From Homalodisca vitripennis (taxonomy: Eukaryota; Arthropoda; Insecta; Hemiptera; Cicadellidae): a stretch of 64,000 nt of DNA. Made by a program: the position numbers and the translations under genes. Shown here one piece after another: positions 13,201-28,200 of the stretch. Positions within the stretch are counted from its first letter, which is position 1, and each line of letters opens with the position of its first letter. The DNA is taken from NCBI RefSeq assembly GCF_021130785.1, contig NC_060207.1, positions 189,184,001-189,248,000 of the forward strand, written 5' to 3'. The notes beneath the pieces were generated by a model, which ran no database searches, was not told the DNA's origin, and saw only the letters and a program-made list of their open reading frames with translations.

Positions 13201-16200
13201 CAGATTACGTGAATTCAATATAAAAATTAGTATAGTTTAAATTAATATTGTTGAATTTTATATTCTGGCAATTTAAATTAATTGTATGAACCTAACGTCT
13301 CCATCAATATTGTATTACCTTGAAACTAGATAAAAAATGTGTAGGTTAAGCTGACTCATCTATGTTTTTAATGAGTATGTGATTAGATTTAGAATTATAG
13401 TACAAACGTTTAAAATTTATAATACAGTCGAGTCTTGGTAATTTTAAGTAGACAGAACCAAGCCTACCTCGAATGATCAGAAACTCAAATTACATGGAGA
13501 ATCGTGAGAAAAGGGAGTTGTTAATTAAAACCATTTTTAAGTAATGAACGATTAAATTTTACTGAAGTAAAATGAAAGTATGAAAGAGAAAAGACAATCT
13601 AATTTTATGTACAGTATACAAGTTTTACTTTTTAAAAAACTGCTAATAGTTTTTTTTTTCTTCTGCACATTGAAACGCTTGTGAGCAGCGATATCTCGTC
13701 AACGTCGAAGTAATATAGAGTCGGCTGCACTAGTGCAATATAGTCTTTACTTTGAGACATTGCCAGTACAGTCACTTGCACAATTTCTTCATCACGTAAA
13801 TCACGAGTTAGTCATGTAACGAATTATGCGCCCTACTGAACGGCTTGTCCAATCCTCACAAATCTTATGGAGTGTTTGCAAGTTGAAGGGACTGTATACA
13901 AGTGTTGTTTATTGCTCTATATCCTTTTTCTTTTACCACATATTATCTCGAATTACACGGGAACTCAAACTGTCGAGACTCAAATTACAGAGACTGCTGT
14001 ATTGGATCATTTACATTTTTGTATTGGTCCATTGAGTTTTGAATGATCAAAGTTCCACTTTATATTAATATCAGCAAATCAATATCATATGACATGTTTG
14101 AAAAGTAGATAATATTGATCCTAAACTATCTATACTCTTGATAGTTTTAATAAGTAGTTAGTTCTATTTATGTTCTATTTCCAAATAAATAATATTATGT
14201 TAACTCTGAATGTGTTTGCTTGCACCATGCTGGCTGTGTTAGAATTGCTAAATGTCTTTCAATTCACCTGGATGGACCACCTTATGAAGCTACCTACATA
14301 CAGTCCTACTTATTCTTTAGTATGCTACCGAAAGGTGGTATGGCAGATGCTGCTCAGGTCCACCCTTGGTCCAAATCTGTGGAGTGTTGCGTAAGATGGG
14401 TTCCTCCATACAAAAATACAGTACAGGTGCAATTATATCGATTATGAACATCTGAAATTCCAGTTTTCTGAAATACAATATTTACAATTTTTTTATAATC
14501 AAGTTGTTTTTGGTATAAATCTAGTTTAAAACAAAAAGTTACTCAGTTAAAGTTAGTTATTAATTGTTTCACATGTACTATACTGCCCTGCTAAGCACAG
14601 AGGGGGTAAGTGCCAAATCAACAAAGTCTGGAAAATTGGTTTTTAGGTTTGACCCTCTGCCATTTGAGTGTCTTTACGATTGAGGTATCGCAAGTTGTGT
14701 CAATTGTTTTTATTATTTTTTCCTTTCTTGTAAAACTGTTTTAAACCCTTAAATTTATGTTTTTTTTTTTAATTGGCGCAGTTACGGCTGTTTTTAAATT
14801 TTTTTCTCACTGATTTACTAAGCTTATTGGTGGTAACTGTAATATGTTAAGCTACTTTTGGGGTAAGTAACACAGGTACGGCCAAATAGCCAAGGATACT
14901 CCTGTTACAACCAATGCGCATAGTAATATAATATATCTTAATGCTCAGTTAATAATTACAAGTAACTCAATTAAATTCAGATGCCATTTCAATAAGATAT
15001 TTTTTATAGAACACTTTATTTAAAAGATTGTCTATTCTTGTTTTCTAGGCCTACTATTATGACAAGAGCAACAGTAAGATTCCAATGCATTCACAAATTT
15101 GATTTGTTAATGTTGTGATACATTTGTTGTGGATTTGTTTAAATAATTCATAAAACCAGCGTTTCTTCACAATCTTCTTTTAAGTAATCTTTTTTGTGTG
15201 GATGAATATTTAAAGTGCTCACATTTGTTCGCACTCTTCATGGCCCAGTTTCACAAACGATATATGCAGTTTAGAAAGTTCAGACCGGTTAAAGGCTCAT
15301 ATGAACACTTCATATTTGGATGTTTTTCCTTGAAGTCTTGATGCGTCCCATTAATTGTCAGATCACTGGGTAGATACTTCCTGTTGGGAGCATGTTTCGC
15401 GTCTGTAGTGAGCTATGGTAGGCTCGAAGGATTCTATATGAGTTCTTATAACTGAATGATCAGCTCTGTTGTGAGCAATTCGTCCTTTTCTTTTATCTGT
15501 TTTCGGAGTAATACTCTTACTTATACTACTACGGCAGACTGTTTGCAAGATCTTGTCGTTATTTTTGGTGTAACCCAGGGTTGTCAGAAAAAAAATTGTT
15601 TTACAAACCCGGATTGAATGGCCTTCAATGTTTTTAAGAAAATAATGGTTTGTACCACTACGTCGGGACTCCCCAATTGTTGTTTTGCGGTTAACTTCTG
15701 TTTTTTCTATACATCCCATAACGAAGCACTTTTGTTCATGAGGTTCAATGTCCCAAAATTGGTCATTTATTTCAATTCGCCTTTCTTTAGGTATATTTTC
15801 AATACACTTTAGCTTACATTTTTCTGAACAAGCATCTTTGATAGAATGATTACTCTTAACTAAACCTTTCTTCAATTTTTTTCTCTCAGCGGGTGCGAAC
15901 AAGAATTTTTTTCTTTTCCTTAGACTATCAGTTTTAGTTCGATCACTTAAAGTTTGCATTGGGGAGATAAGCATATCAAACACTGTTATGAGCTTGGCCT
16001 GCTTCAAAAATTACCACTTTTTCATTAGATACAATAAGCCTTTCTCTGGTTTCAGGTTGATTACTGTTACTGTTCTGTGTTAGGCCTACTTTGGCTTCGT
16101 CTACGTCCATATGGTCTAGTTCTTTACTGGTTGTCAGACTAGGATTAGTCTCGCAATCTAAGCCTATTATGTTGTTATTGACCAGAACATTATCACATTG

Positions 16201-19200
16201 AACATCACTGTTTAAATCGGCCTCAAGAGAATTTAAACCATGTCTTCGTAGACAAACTGTAGTAAGGTTCCATCATCTTCTAGGTTATATATACAGAGAG
16301 TTCATTGTTTTGAACTAATAATAATCGGTACATTTTCATAGCTAGGTAGGTAAACATAAATGTGAACCATTTACAAGTGGTTCAGTTGCAGTAGTCTTCA
16401 AAGTTTCATTTAAAGTAGGCCTACCATTACTAATACAGCCTGATAGCACTGCAGTTTTTGTAGGTTTAGCTTTAGGGCTATGGGGCAAAGTTACTGTTTC
16501 ATTAGACTTATTACTATTACAGGCATTTTGTACCAATTTCACGACAGCCTAAGACAACTAAAAAAGCAACTGAATTAACAACCAGCTGTGCGCAGTTGCA
16601 TTCTGCTCCTGGTTTGTTTGTTTGGTTGTAACTACAAAAAGTAATGGAAAAAACTAAGCAAAACAGTGGTAAGTGGTGATTGCTAAGCGAGTTTAGCCGT
16701 AAGTGAAAATGACTAAGCCTAAAAGCCGTATCTGCATCACATACCCCACAAATAACTTAGTAAATGTCAGTTACACACACCATTTTGCTTAGTATTTCCT
16801 CTGAAAAAGTGTACTTACGACATTTTAAAATAGGCAGTTTTAAATATGTTTTCATTTAATTACGGCTAAAATACCTTAGTATTACATTCCAAAATATTGT
16901 GTAGATTTACAAAACATTATTAACTCAATTTCGCAAAAAATGTCAGTTACCCCTCTGTGCTTAGCAGGGCAGTATAGTATTAAAATAATTTTGTTACATC
17001 ATGTCTTTCATGAGCCTAAAAAATGCCTTTTTATTGTTTACAGCTACAAGCCAGGCTGTGTTGTTGGAGGTAGTGAGGTTTCCATGGGAGTGACAGACTA
17101 TTATTATATTTTAACTTTGAATTTAGCTGTTAAAATCCTGTAATGTCAGACAGTATTTTGCTAGTTGTGATAAGAATTGTAGAAAAGTAAACAAAATAAA
17201 TTTCAAAGTAAAGCATTATAAAAAATACAAACCTTTTTTGTTTGTTTATTTTTCAAACTATAAAAAAGTACCCTAACAGGTTTTTTAATTCAAAACTAAA
17301 AAATTCCACTTTTCACAAATTATCTTAATTTAAAAAAAAGAAAAATTGTAAATGTTTGTATTTCTTCATTTTCTATTCTATTCATATTATAAAGCATACT
17401 TCTTAGTTTTTAATTAAATCAATAAACAAATTTCTTCTAAAAAAAAATTGATAAGCAGCTATGCTAGTTTTGGGGAGATCGAAATGAGATTATATTAAAA
17501 GGTTTAAAGTAATAATTTTTGTGAAGATCATATTTGTAGCTGGACACATTGTTATATAGTTATTACCTTGTCTGGAAATAAAATAAATATATTGAAAGTT
17601 CCCATTTTCAAAGATACAGTTGGTCTTTATATTACTAAGGAGCCTATGCACATACAAATGTTTGTCTAAGTGGCTTTAACGGCCAATATGAACATGTCAT
17701 TTGCACAGGTAGGTGGATTACGGATACATTGTCATTTATGTAACTTAATTAAACCATGAACTCTATTGTATTTGTTCCACGATCTTGCAGCTGGGAACAT
17801 ATCCTCATGTGTAATATCTTCAAAGCGTGTTCTTTTAGCGTAAAAATATTAATTAGAACTTTTCAAAGAGACTGGAATTTAGACAGTATATAATTTTTCC
17901 ATCATTCCAAAAAATGGATTTGAGGAGTTTTTCTCTATGGAGTTTGTAGTATCTTATAAACTCATTCCAGGCCTCCCTCGATTCAACTTGTGTTGGTCTG
18001 TCAACTGTTTTGGTATCCACGAACATTTTCCAATATCCCAGGGTTTCTGTGATGGTGTCATGTAGCAGAGATCTGGAGATTTGCGGAAATATTGCAGAAA
18101 GTTCATCCACAGTCAGTCTTTGACCGTTACGGAGTGCATTTTCAATTGTTCCAGAATTTCTGTCACAATTGAAGGTCTTCCACTCTTCTGTCATCATGCA
18201 CAACCATTTTTAAACTCGCTACACCACTTGAACACACTCGTACGTTTCAAAGCTTTATCACCATATGCAGTTTTTACCTCATTATAAACCTCAACCAGAG
18301 TTTTACCTTCCATATGAGGTAACAGATGAAACCGCGTATTTCGCATTTGGAGGGAGATTGGATTGATGTTTTTCACTAAATGTATTGCGACATAGACATT
18401 TCATAACGTATTGACCTCAAACCAATCTCGTTGCGGAGGGGAGGAATCAGGCTACACAGCAGTGTAGCCAACATGTTGAACAAAAAATCCTCCCAGCTGT
18501 GAGAGCCTCAGTACACTTACTTTCTGGATATGCTTAGTATTTCAAAAGTTTAGCTTTGTAAGCAATATTTCGATGTGGTGTGGTCTGGAAAACTTAGGTG
18601 ATAGTGATGACACTGGCTACGTAAGTCTAAAAACATAGATTAAACTATTTTTATTTTAAGTCTGTAAGTTAAAATGGAAATTTATGCTTTAGTGTTAGGT
18701 GTAGTTTTTTTTATAGATGATGCAATTATATACATATTATATGTTTTTTGAATAAAATTGTTTTGGTTGAAGGATTGAAATTGGCAAAAAAATAGCATAC
18801 ATAAATCACTCATTTTGAAAAGCTGTTTGTCTTTATGAGGTTATTTCACACAGTGAAAGAATAAATTATCTGTTATGATATTGGGAAAGTTTGTGGCAAT
18901 TGTGTGATAGCATTAATTTGTAACTTTTAGTAATAGGCATTGCAAATTAGAATTTTGTTCAACTGTACTCTTTCTTTATATATAAGTGGTGTCAATGTCT
19001 AACAATATTCAAACATTTTTCCAGAAGCAATCCAAAAAAATAAGTGTGTTGCAAATACCAGAAACTGCTCCAGTGATGTGCTTGGAGTGTCGGTTTGGTT
19101 ATGTTTATGGCGGAACCAAAACTGGATTCATGGTTGTCTACAAATGTATCATGAAGGTATGTATAATGCTAAAAAATATTTTTTCAGTGATATGATTAAA

Positions 19201-22200
19201 TTGTAAAATTCAGTTATAAAAATATAAGGAGACTAGGGTATTCTCATACGCTTGACGTGAACTGGTTGGCTACATATGACGTCACTCAGTACATTTGATC
19301 TGTTTCTTTGAGTCATTTATTTTAACTTTCTACCGTTTTACTTAATTAGGTAATACCTTATTCTCAAGTTATCATTATCTATTACTGTTATTAAATAAAC
19401 TGTTATTATTATAAACAAATTAATGATAGTTTTGAGAAAACTATTTTTAATTCATTAGTTTTATTGTTTCTAATAAAATAATCTGTAATAGCCAATATGT
19501 GTTTTAACAATCATTCTATACATACCTACTTTTAACAACTCAGACAAAATGAGGATTTTTTAATGTAGTTCTTATAACTAATATGTCATTGGGCCTATTC
19601 CAAAAGTAACTGCTATTTAGTTATTAACACACAAGTACAAGTGCTTATTCATTTCCACAATAGAATGCCACAATTTGCTCACATTTTGTTAGGTTGTTTC
19701 TCGTCCTCATAATATTAGTACTTTTAATATAATAATATTTAGTGTATTGTTTGGAATCCTATCTTAATATATTTGTTGATATTCTTCACTATTATGCATT
19801 CAACATTATTTTTTATTATCCCAACATCATGTAAAGATTTCATTTAACTACACCACTTCACTCACCGTTAGCAAATCACCGGATCCTTGTGAATTTTTGA
19901 TATTAACATGGGAATATTTTACATTTTTTAAACAAACTACACGTTTTGATATTAAAATATGCAGTACAGATTTATGAACCACGCCATATAGAATAGTATT
20001 GAATTTGATACGCAATACCACGCACATGAACTAACCACTGATGGCCTGATACTCCTCTCTTCATCGTGGATGTTTGTTTGTCCAATTTTAAAACAAAAAA
20101 ACCCTCCCCCCATACACTACCTTCATTCATAACTGGCACAAAGTTTCTTATGAATAGCCGCCACTAAACATTGTTTTGTTGTAAAAAACCTAATTACAGC
20201 ACGCACTTCATATTTAGTGCAAAACTCAACTGCGGCGCACATTTTCAAACCTATGGAAAATGAATGAGTGCGCATGCCAGTCTGTAAGAGAGAGTGCTAC
20301 CCTAATGCTACCAGCGCTGTGAGCAAACAGTGGTAACTTTTAGAACAGCCCTGGTATTTTCTACAAATATATTATTTGTAAATATCACTAAATTTAAAAT
20401 CACAAAAAAATACTTCTGTACGTTTTACGTTTTTTTTTTTTTTATCGGGCACTACACAAAAGTCTGATGAAAAAACACTATTTTATTTTGTTGTAAAACA
20501 TTATAATGCAATTAAATAGCATTTAATTAAAATTTTTATTTTACAAAATAGAGACATTTAAATCATTTTATTGTTTGATAAAGGAACAATCTATTATAGT
20601 TTGCTTTTCTTTTATTGTACTCCATAACCAATACAAATCTTTGTTTACACTTAAAGGAGAAAACCTATAATCGTGAAAAATAAAACATGGCAGTTGATTG
20701 TTTATTTTCTTAAATAAAGACAAGCCTTTGTGCTTAATGCTAGTGCACATCAAATACTTTTCGTCTCTCTTTAGTTTTTCATTCATGAAATCTTCCATGT
20801 AAAAATTCTGTACTGAAATTTTCATTTACATGAGTCACAATTTTTTCAGTAAAACAAACATGCTATTGTACCTCAACTGTATCAGCTAGAGACGGAGAAA
20901 TAATGAAAAATACTAGACTGAAAAATTTGGATTTCAACCATAAGTAGATTGTTTTACTATTGTTATGTTTGCCATTAGTTTGTAGACTGATAAATGTCTT
21001 TCTTTTAGGAGACCCAGACCATTGAAGTAAAAAAAATTAATGTAAAAAAACTTACCAACAGCAGCATTATGGCATTGAGAGCAGTCAAGGTGGAATCGGA
21101 TATTCATGTGATAGTTGCCAGTCGTGGTGAACAGATCACTGTCCGTAGTGCCTTCACTGGTATGTAAATGTGATAGAGATCACTGTTCCCAACATCTCTT
21201 TGTCTTTCTATGGTATTGGTAAATACAATAAAACAAAGCTTTATCGTTATTGCATTAGAAAACTCAAAAGATTAATTAACTATATATTGTTATGTTATTT
21301 TATTGTTTTATTGCACTTACTCAACTGTTGTCAACCAACAACATGGTTAACCCATTGGCGACGGATGACGTATATTGCCGTCATCATGTTATACAGCGCG
21401 TAAAGACGGATGACGGACAGTGTCCCGTCCATGAATTTTGGATTTGTTCAATCGATATAATTCTCGGTTATTTGTATGGTTATTCCGTTCACCAACAAGC
21501 GATCGATAGTTGAATCGTATTATTCGGTATCTAACATCCGAATACAAGAAAACTGAATGCAAAAACCGAACATAAACTGAATACCGTAACTGTTTGCAAT
21601 AGAACAGCGATCAGTCGAGCAACATGGCGTCTCGCGATGAAGTGTTTCTCCGTTCGTCGGAGTTATCTGCGTATGTGGATAATGTACTGAATGAAAGTGA
21701 TAGTGATAGTGGTGATTTAGATGGCGAAACTGTGAATATCAATGACGATAATGATGAAATCAGTGACAATGACGGGCGAAGTGATAGTAGTGATGACGAT
21801 GACGACAATGACAATAGGCCTAACCTCCAAACTTTTACCTGGACAAATGACACAAACACAGTAAGGCAAATCAAAACTTTACTGGAAATTCAGGTATAAA
21901 TCCAATTGTTTCCAGGCAATTGAATGCTGATTGTACAGAGCTAGATGTATTGAATCAATTTCTAACCAATGAGTTCTGGGATAAAGTTGTAAGTGAAACT
22001 AACAAGTATGCTAGGGAGAAAATTCTTGGTGGAGGTGATGTTAGGCCTAATAATAATTGGACTGATGTAACCAAGGATGAAATGAAGGCTTACTTTAGCC
22101 TTGTTGTTTTGATGTCACAAAACCCAAAACAAAAAGTAACTGACTATTGGTCTCGCAGACAAATAATTCATTGTCCTATCTATAGTGAGGTTATGTCACG

Positions 22201-25200
22201 CGACAGATTCAAATCTATTTCTAGATACTTACACTTTTCATCCTCACTTCTGCAAACTGACAAACTAAGGAAAAATCCGACCAGTTGTTGAATTACTTTT
22301 GTCATCATTCAAAAGGGTATTCAAACCTGGAAAGTTTTGTTGTATTGACGAAAGTTTGATGTCCTTCCGAGGAAGGTTAGCCTACATCCAATTCAAACCC
22401 TTCAAAAAAGGGCTAGGTTTGGAATTAAGATTTATAAGGTATGTGATTCTGTAACAGGGTACTGCCTACAATTTCAAGATATACACTGGGAAGGAAATTA
22501 CCAATGACACTACAATGCTAGTTAGTGAACAAGTTGTTTTGACAATGACAGAAGACTTAGTTGGTGAAGGTCGACTTATGTTTATGGACAATTGGTATTC
22601 ATCGCCAAACCTTTTTTTGGAGCTCCTAAACAGAGATACTTATTGCATTGGTACATTGAGAGCCAATAGAAAAAAATGTTCCCAAGGAAATAAAAAAAGA
22701 AAAACTGAAGAAAGGAGAAATAACATTTCGCTCAAGTAATAACATGTTGTGTCTGAAATGGAAAGATAGGAAGGATGTGACAATGCTTTCAACATACCAC
22801 GAGAGACCCAGATTTCCAAGAAGTAACTTCTCAGCGAGAAAGTAGAAAACAAAAATCCAGTAGTAAGCCTCAAACCAAATGTTGTTGTAGATTACAACAA
22901 GTATATGTGTGGGGTAGACAAGCAGGACCAAAAACTTTCCTCCTTTCCAGTAATGCGTAGGAGTGCCAAAGGGTACAAAAAAATATTTTTTTACCTTTTT
23001 TGATATTGCATTATGTAATGCTAGTATTGTACACAACTTGGTCACTAAAAAGAAAATTCATCTTTCAGAATTTAGGCTAAACATTGTTGACCAGTTACTA
23101 TCAACAGTTCAGCTTCCTGATAGGCCTACAGGAGGGAGGCCTTCACTAGACCAACCAATGAGGCTACAATGTAAACAATGGGGACATTTCATTGAAAAAA
23201 ATTCCTCCAACAAACAAAGCTAGACCATCCAAAAGATGTAAAGTGTGTTATGATCACGGAAGGCGATCAGAAACAATTTACCAATGTAAAAAATGTAAAG
23301 TTCCTTTACATTTGGAGAACTGTTTTGAAATTTTTCATACAGTAAATAAATACTAAAAAAAGTAAAAAATGTATTTGTAATTATTTGTAAAATATATACC
23401 ACACATGAATTCCACAACAAAAACTTTTTTACAGGTAAGTTATACCACCATAACTGAAAAAAAACTATTAAACGTTTTTTAAACAAAAAAAAACTCAGTC
23501 CCTGGGTTGTCACAAATAGCGTTAAAATCTCAGTCTCCAATGGGTTAACCAACTCTGGCAATGTTTTACTCTTTCTCTGCCCTGGATTAAACTGAGGAAC
23601 TATATGAACTTTGATTTTAAAATATTAATAATAATAAATAATCAATTTTAGCCCTTGAATAATGCAAAAGTCTTCTCATTGCATTTCAAATATTTTCCCT
23701 AACATACTTATTGTTTTTTAAGAAATAAATACTCAACATGTTTTTTACATTTGTTAAAGCAAATACAAAGCTTGCAACTAAGTAATAAGCCCTTCCCTCT
23801 CCTCTTACACTTATATTCTGTTTGATAAGATCATCACACAGGTCAGTAACCCCTAAAGATGGGCAGAATAAGGCTTACAAGGAGATTGGCCTCTCCTTAA
23901 AAAAAAAGCTGAGCTTATTATCTGGATCATGTTTTTTTACAAGGTTTTTTTTTCAAGTTAGAATTGTTTTGATTTGTACTAAAAATGTGTAAACTTTTGG
24001 TAAGTCCACACTTTTATCTATTGGCATTTGTAAACTGCCATCATAGAAGTTTACCACCTAAATTGACAGCTGTTACAACACAGTCGTTTTGACATCATAG
24101 TCGTCATTGCTAGATGCTTGTATGTCTGTGACTTGTAGGTATACAGTGCGCATGCATACATATAGACTGCGGCACTGCAACAGTGTAAGTTCAAAACTGT
24201 ACTTACTTAAATTACTTCTTAATTTTTTTATTTTGATTTGATTTGACTTAAAACACACCTTATATTTCTCATTAGTTGTATGACCTATAGTTTTATTATA
24301 CTGTAAATTATATTGCTGTCTCCTTTGTTGCAATTTTACTTGGATAGTGTGAGATTTTGTTGTTGACTCTTTGCCTTTGGTGGTATTTGACCTTGAGGGC
24401 ACCCATGAGTCCTGACCTGGCGGGATTGTTTTTACAAATATTGCACTCTTCGCATTATTCAAGTTGAGTGCATCTAGATCAAATTGATTGGTTTGAAGTG
24501 GAGTTTTTCTTGTAAAAATCTAAATTACCAATGTTCTGAGTCAATCAACATACTTTTGACCAATTAAATATTTCATCACTTTGACTAAATTTGACATTGT
24601 TGTTTTACTATGAAAAATCGCTATGTCCTGTTGTAAAAAATCAGAATGAAATCCTAAGCAAATATTAAATTTTAGTTGTCTTTACTATATAAATTGGGTA
24701 ATAATGAGTCAACACTTTTAATCAGCAGATTTTACTAATTAATTATAGAAGTAATGTACACACCAAACTAAAAAGTTGCAACAAAATATATGTTTATGTA
24801 AGATAAATTATCTTTCATTTATTTGAAAATATAACTCTTTATCCAGCAAACTGTGAAAATTTGACATAAACTTATTAATTGGCTCTTGAGTAGATAAATA
24901 AAGAACAGAGTATTACAGTGTGACAGACACTGTCCCAACCGACCCCAAAGGATTAATTGTAACTTCTGTTTAACGTGCAAATGGTTAGATCTGGGAATTT
25001 ACACACAGTTTTCATTAATTAATAACTCATCTTTTAATTAATGTTTTTATTAATTGCATTGTGATAATCATTTAGTTCAATTCAATTTGATTTAACAATT
25101 TAATCCAGTAGTTGTTTCATTTTATTAACTATATAACTTTGTTGTCATTATTTAAATAAAGTATGTCAAATAATAATTAATTGGTGAACCCACTTCATCC

Positions 25201-28200
25201 TTGATTGTTGTAGTTCTCTTATTATAGGTGCAGTAATTAGGACTTTTGATTGGTGCGATACAGTGTACTGTCTTAAGTTACATAAAAAATCAACTTCAGT
25301 CTACTGTGGTACCAATACTAAGGGTGTGAAGGTAGTTGATTATGTGGTAAGTTGGCTTTTTATTACTTTGTTATTAATTCAAAACATTAATGCTCAGAAA
25401 TCGACTGAAAATTATATTTACAGATTTTCTAACTTTAAATTGTGTACTGTTTATAAACAAAATTCAATTATGATTTTGATTATGTAATTGTTTTACTTGT
25501 TTTTCAGTTTTTAATTCAATTAGAATATTTTTCATATACAGAACAAATATCCTATATAAGTATAATGTATATGTACTCATAGCTACAGATGAGCTTATTC
25601 AAAATATTTATGATTCTGATTTAAAACTTTTTTATATATTCTTTGTTACGGTATATAAATTGAACAATTCCAATCTTTTGTTACTTGTAATGATTTGTTT
25701 TAAAAAATAACTGGGACCTATACAAAAGTTTGGATTTATGGTCTTGTGCTGCAATCAATCATTTTGTATCAGAACCCAATAAAACCCTAATTTCTAAATA
25801 TGATATTTGTTTTGTTAATTGAGCTTTGCGTTGTTTCTTTTCTGAAATGAAATTGTTTGACCTATGCTATTTTGCCTGTAAAACAACATTACATTCAAAT
25901 TCTTTATCACCAAAATAAAAAAACTATTGTTCACAGGCAATCATCAGAGTAAATTATTATGGCTTGCATTATTTATGGTAAAATAAACTGAACTAACAAA
26001 CATTTTATTATTATCTGATCTCTGCAATCATTTAAAAATTCCATTATTCAGTTTAGAGGATTTCAGTATTCGTCTAAACTTAGCCATGTCAATTTAGAGA
26101 TGGTGTCAGAGCTTGACACTATTAAAAATTATATTAAAAAAGGTTTTGTGGCATAAAATAGTGAAATGGTCAATGTTTTGTAATGGTTATGAAATAGTGT
26201 TATGATATTGGAAAATGAGAAACGTAATGAGTTAGGTCATGCCCTTTATTTAACCACCACCTATCATTTGTTTCATCTTTATTTAATTGTGATAGTCAGT
26301 GCCATGTTAGTTACTTTTTTGTGTTCTAGTCATTGATTTCGTGTTGCACTGTCCCTCGTGTGACACAATCAACTCTGAATTAACTAAATTTAATATAATT
26401 CAATGGAGATAACTCACACTCTCTCATAATTGTGTGCAATAATAATGAAAATTGATACCACTGAAGAGAATGAATTATAATGAGCTCAAATTTAGATTTA
26501 GTGAAAGTGTTATCATTTTGCCATGCTAAAACCATCGTGTACAAGTCTCTGTTGTCTTGTAAGGATAGAAACTATACATAAAATTAATGTTTTTGATTCA
26601 TGTCTTTATAATGCTATTATTGTGTTATGAATGATAATTTTGTGGTGTTTTTAGAGTGGTGAAAACGTTCATGACTGTCAAGTGGGTAGAGCCGTAGTTA
26701 AAATTGCATTCTCTCGAAATGTCATGTTTGCAGCTTGCTACGATGGAAAAGTGTATTTTTATGATCTCGAGGTATGTGACAATTTTACTATTACAAATTT
26801 AATAATGGATTTTTGATTATAGAACAGAGTTATACAGGGTCTACAAAAAGTCCAGGAACAGCATTTTATTGTTTTAATTATTGCAGATAAAGCAACAAAA
26901 TTACACATAAGTACTATACCTAAACATTTACTTTTTTAAGCAATTATACATTTTTTCCACCATACTGGGGACGGTCCACAAGGAGTCATAAGAAAATCTT
27001 ATGTAAGTATAGGTTGATATGCACATCAAATTAAAGGTCTTTATTAGTAGAGTACAAGGGGGTACCAAAAAAAAAAACCGGAATTATTTTATAAAAATTA
27101 TATATTATCAAATTTTTTACAATACGACCTTATCTCCTTCAAAATAATCTCCATTACAACTAATACACTTGTCCCAACGGTATTTCCATTGATCAAAACA
27201 TTTTTTGTAGTCATCTTTAGAAATGGCTGCAAGCTCGAGCTTCGTTTTTTTCTTAACCTCTTCAACGCTGTCAAATCGTTGACCTTTCAAGCCTCTTTTC
27301 ATGTGTGGAAATAAAAAAAAGTCGCATGGAGCGAGGTCAGGCGAATAAGGTGCGTGGGGCAGCGGAACCATGCCTTTTTTGGCTAAAAACTGCCTAACTG
27401 AGATGGCTGTGTGTGCCGGTGCGTTGTCGTGGTGGAAGAACCAGTCTCCAGTCTGCCACAAATCGGGTCTTTTCTGGCGAACACTGTTGCGCAATCTTCT
27501 TAAAATCTCCAAATAAAATGTTTGGTTGACAGTCTGACCTGGAGGAACAAACTCAGAATGAACAATGCCTTTAGCATCAAAAAAGCAAATCAACATGGTT
27601 TTGATGTTTGATTTGACTTGCCGACATATTTTTGGACGAGGTGAAGATGGCAACTTCTATTGGCTTGACTGTTGCTTCGTTTCTGGGTCATAACCATAGC
27701 ACCATGACTCATCACCAGTAATTACCTTTTCCAGAAAATCGGGATCATTTTCGAGATGTTCTTTCAGAAAGCGACAAGTTTCAACTCGATGTGCCTTTTG
27801 ATGGTCAGTCAGAAGTCGAGGAACAAATTTGGCAGCAACCCTTTTCAGTCCTAAATCTCCTGTTAAAATCCGCTGAACCGAGCTCCAAGTTAACCCACTA
27901 CTCTCTGATAGTTCCTCCGTTGTCTGTCGACGGTCGGTGAGCACAAGTTCACGAATTTTCTCAACATTTTCGTCCGTTCGAGAGGTTGAGGACGTCCAGA
28001 ACGAGGTTTGTCTTCAATCGACATGTCGCCATTTTTAAATCGAGTGAACCACTCGTAGACCTGAGTTTTCCTAATAGCATCATCTTTGTAAGCTGTATTC
28101 AACATTAAAATAGTTTCTGCAGCATTTTTACCAAGTAAAAAACAAAATTTCACAGCTGCACGTTGTTCACTTAAACTTGCCATGACAAAAAACGAAACAA

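Noticed and set aside
14193..14426. Missing WD40 blade of the ZNF106-like protein
   Set aside because: Exon 3 joins exon 4 in phase and completes a blade. The fragment has no WD40 pattern.
15053..15095. Possible exon after TTTTCTAG inside the 2.4 kb element
   Set aside because: Lies within a transposon, with a frame too short and no family match.
22626..23045. 139-codon - strand frame
   Set aside because: Antisense shadow over the piggyBac transposase, which explains the region on the + strand.
24073..24462. 129-codon - strand frame as a gene
   Set aside because: No recognisable domain or conserved motif. Kept only as a note in the intron description.
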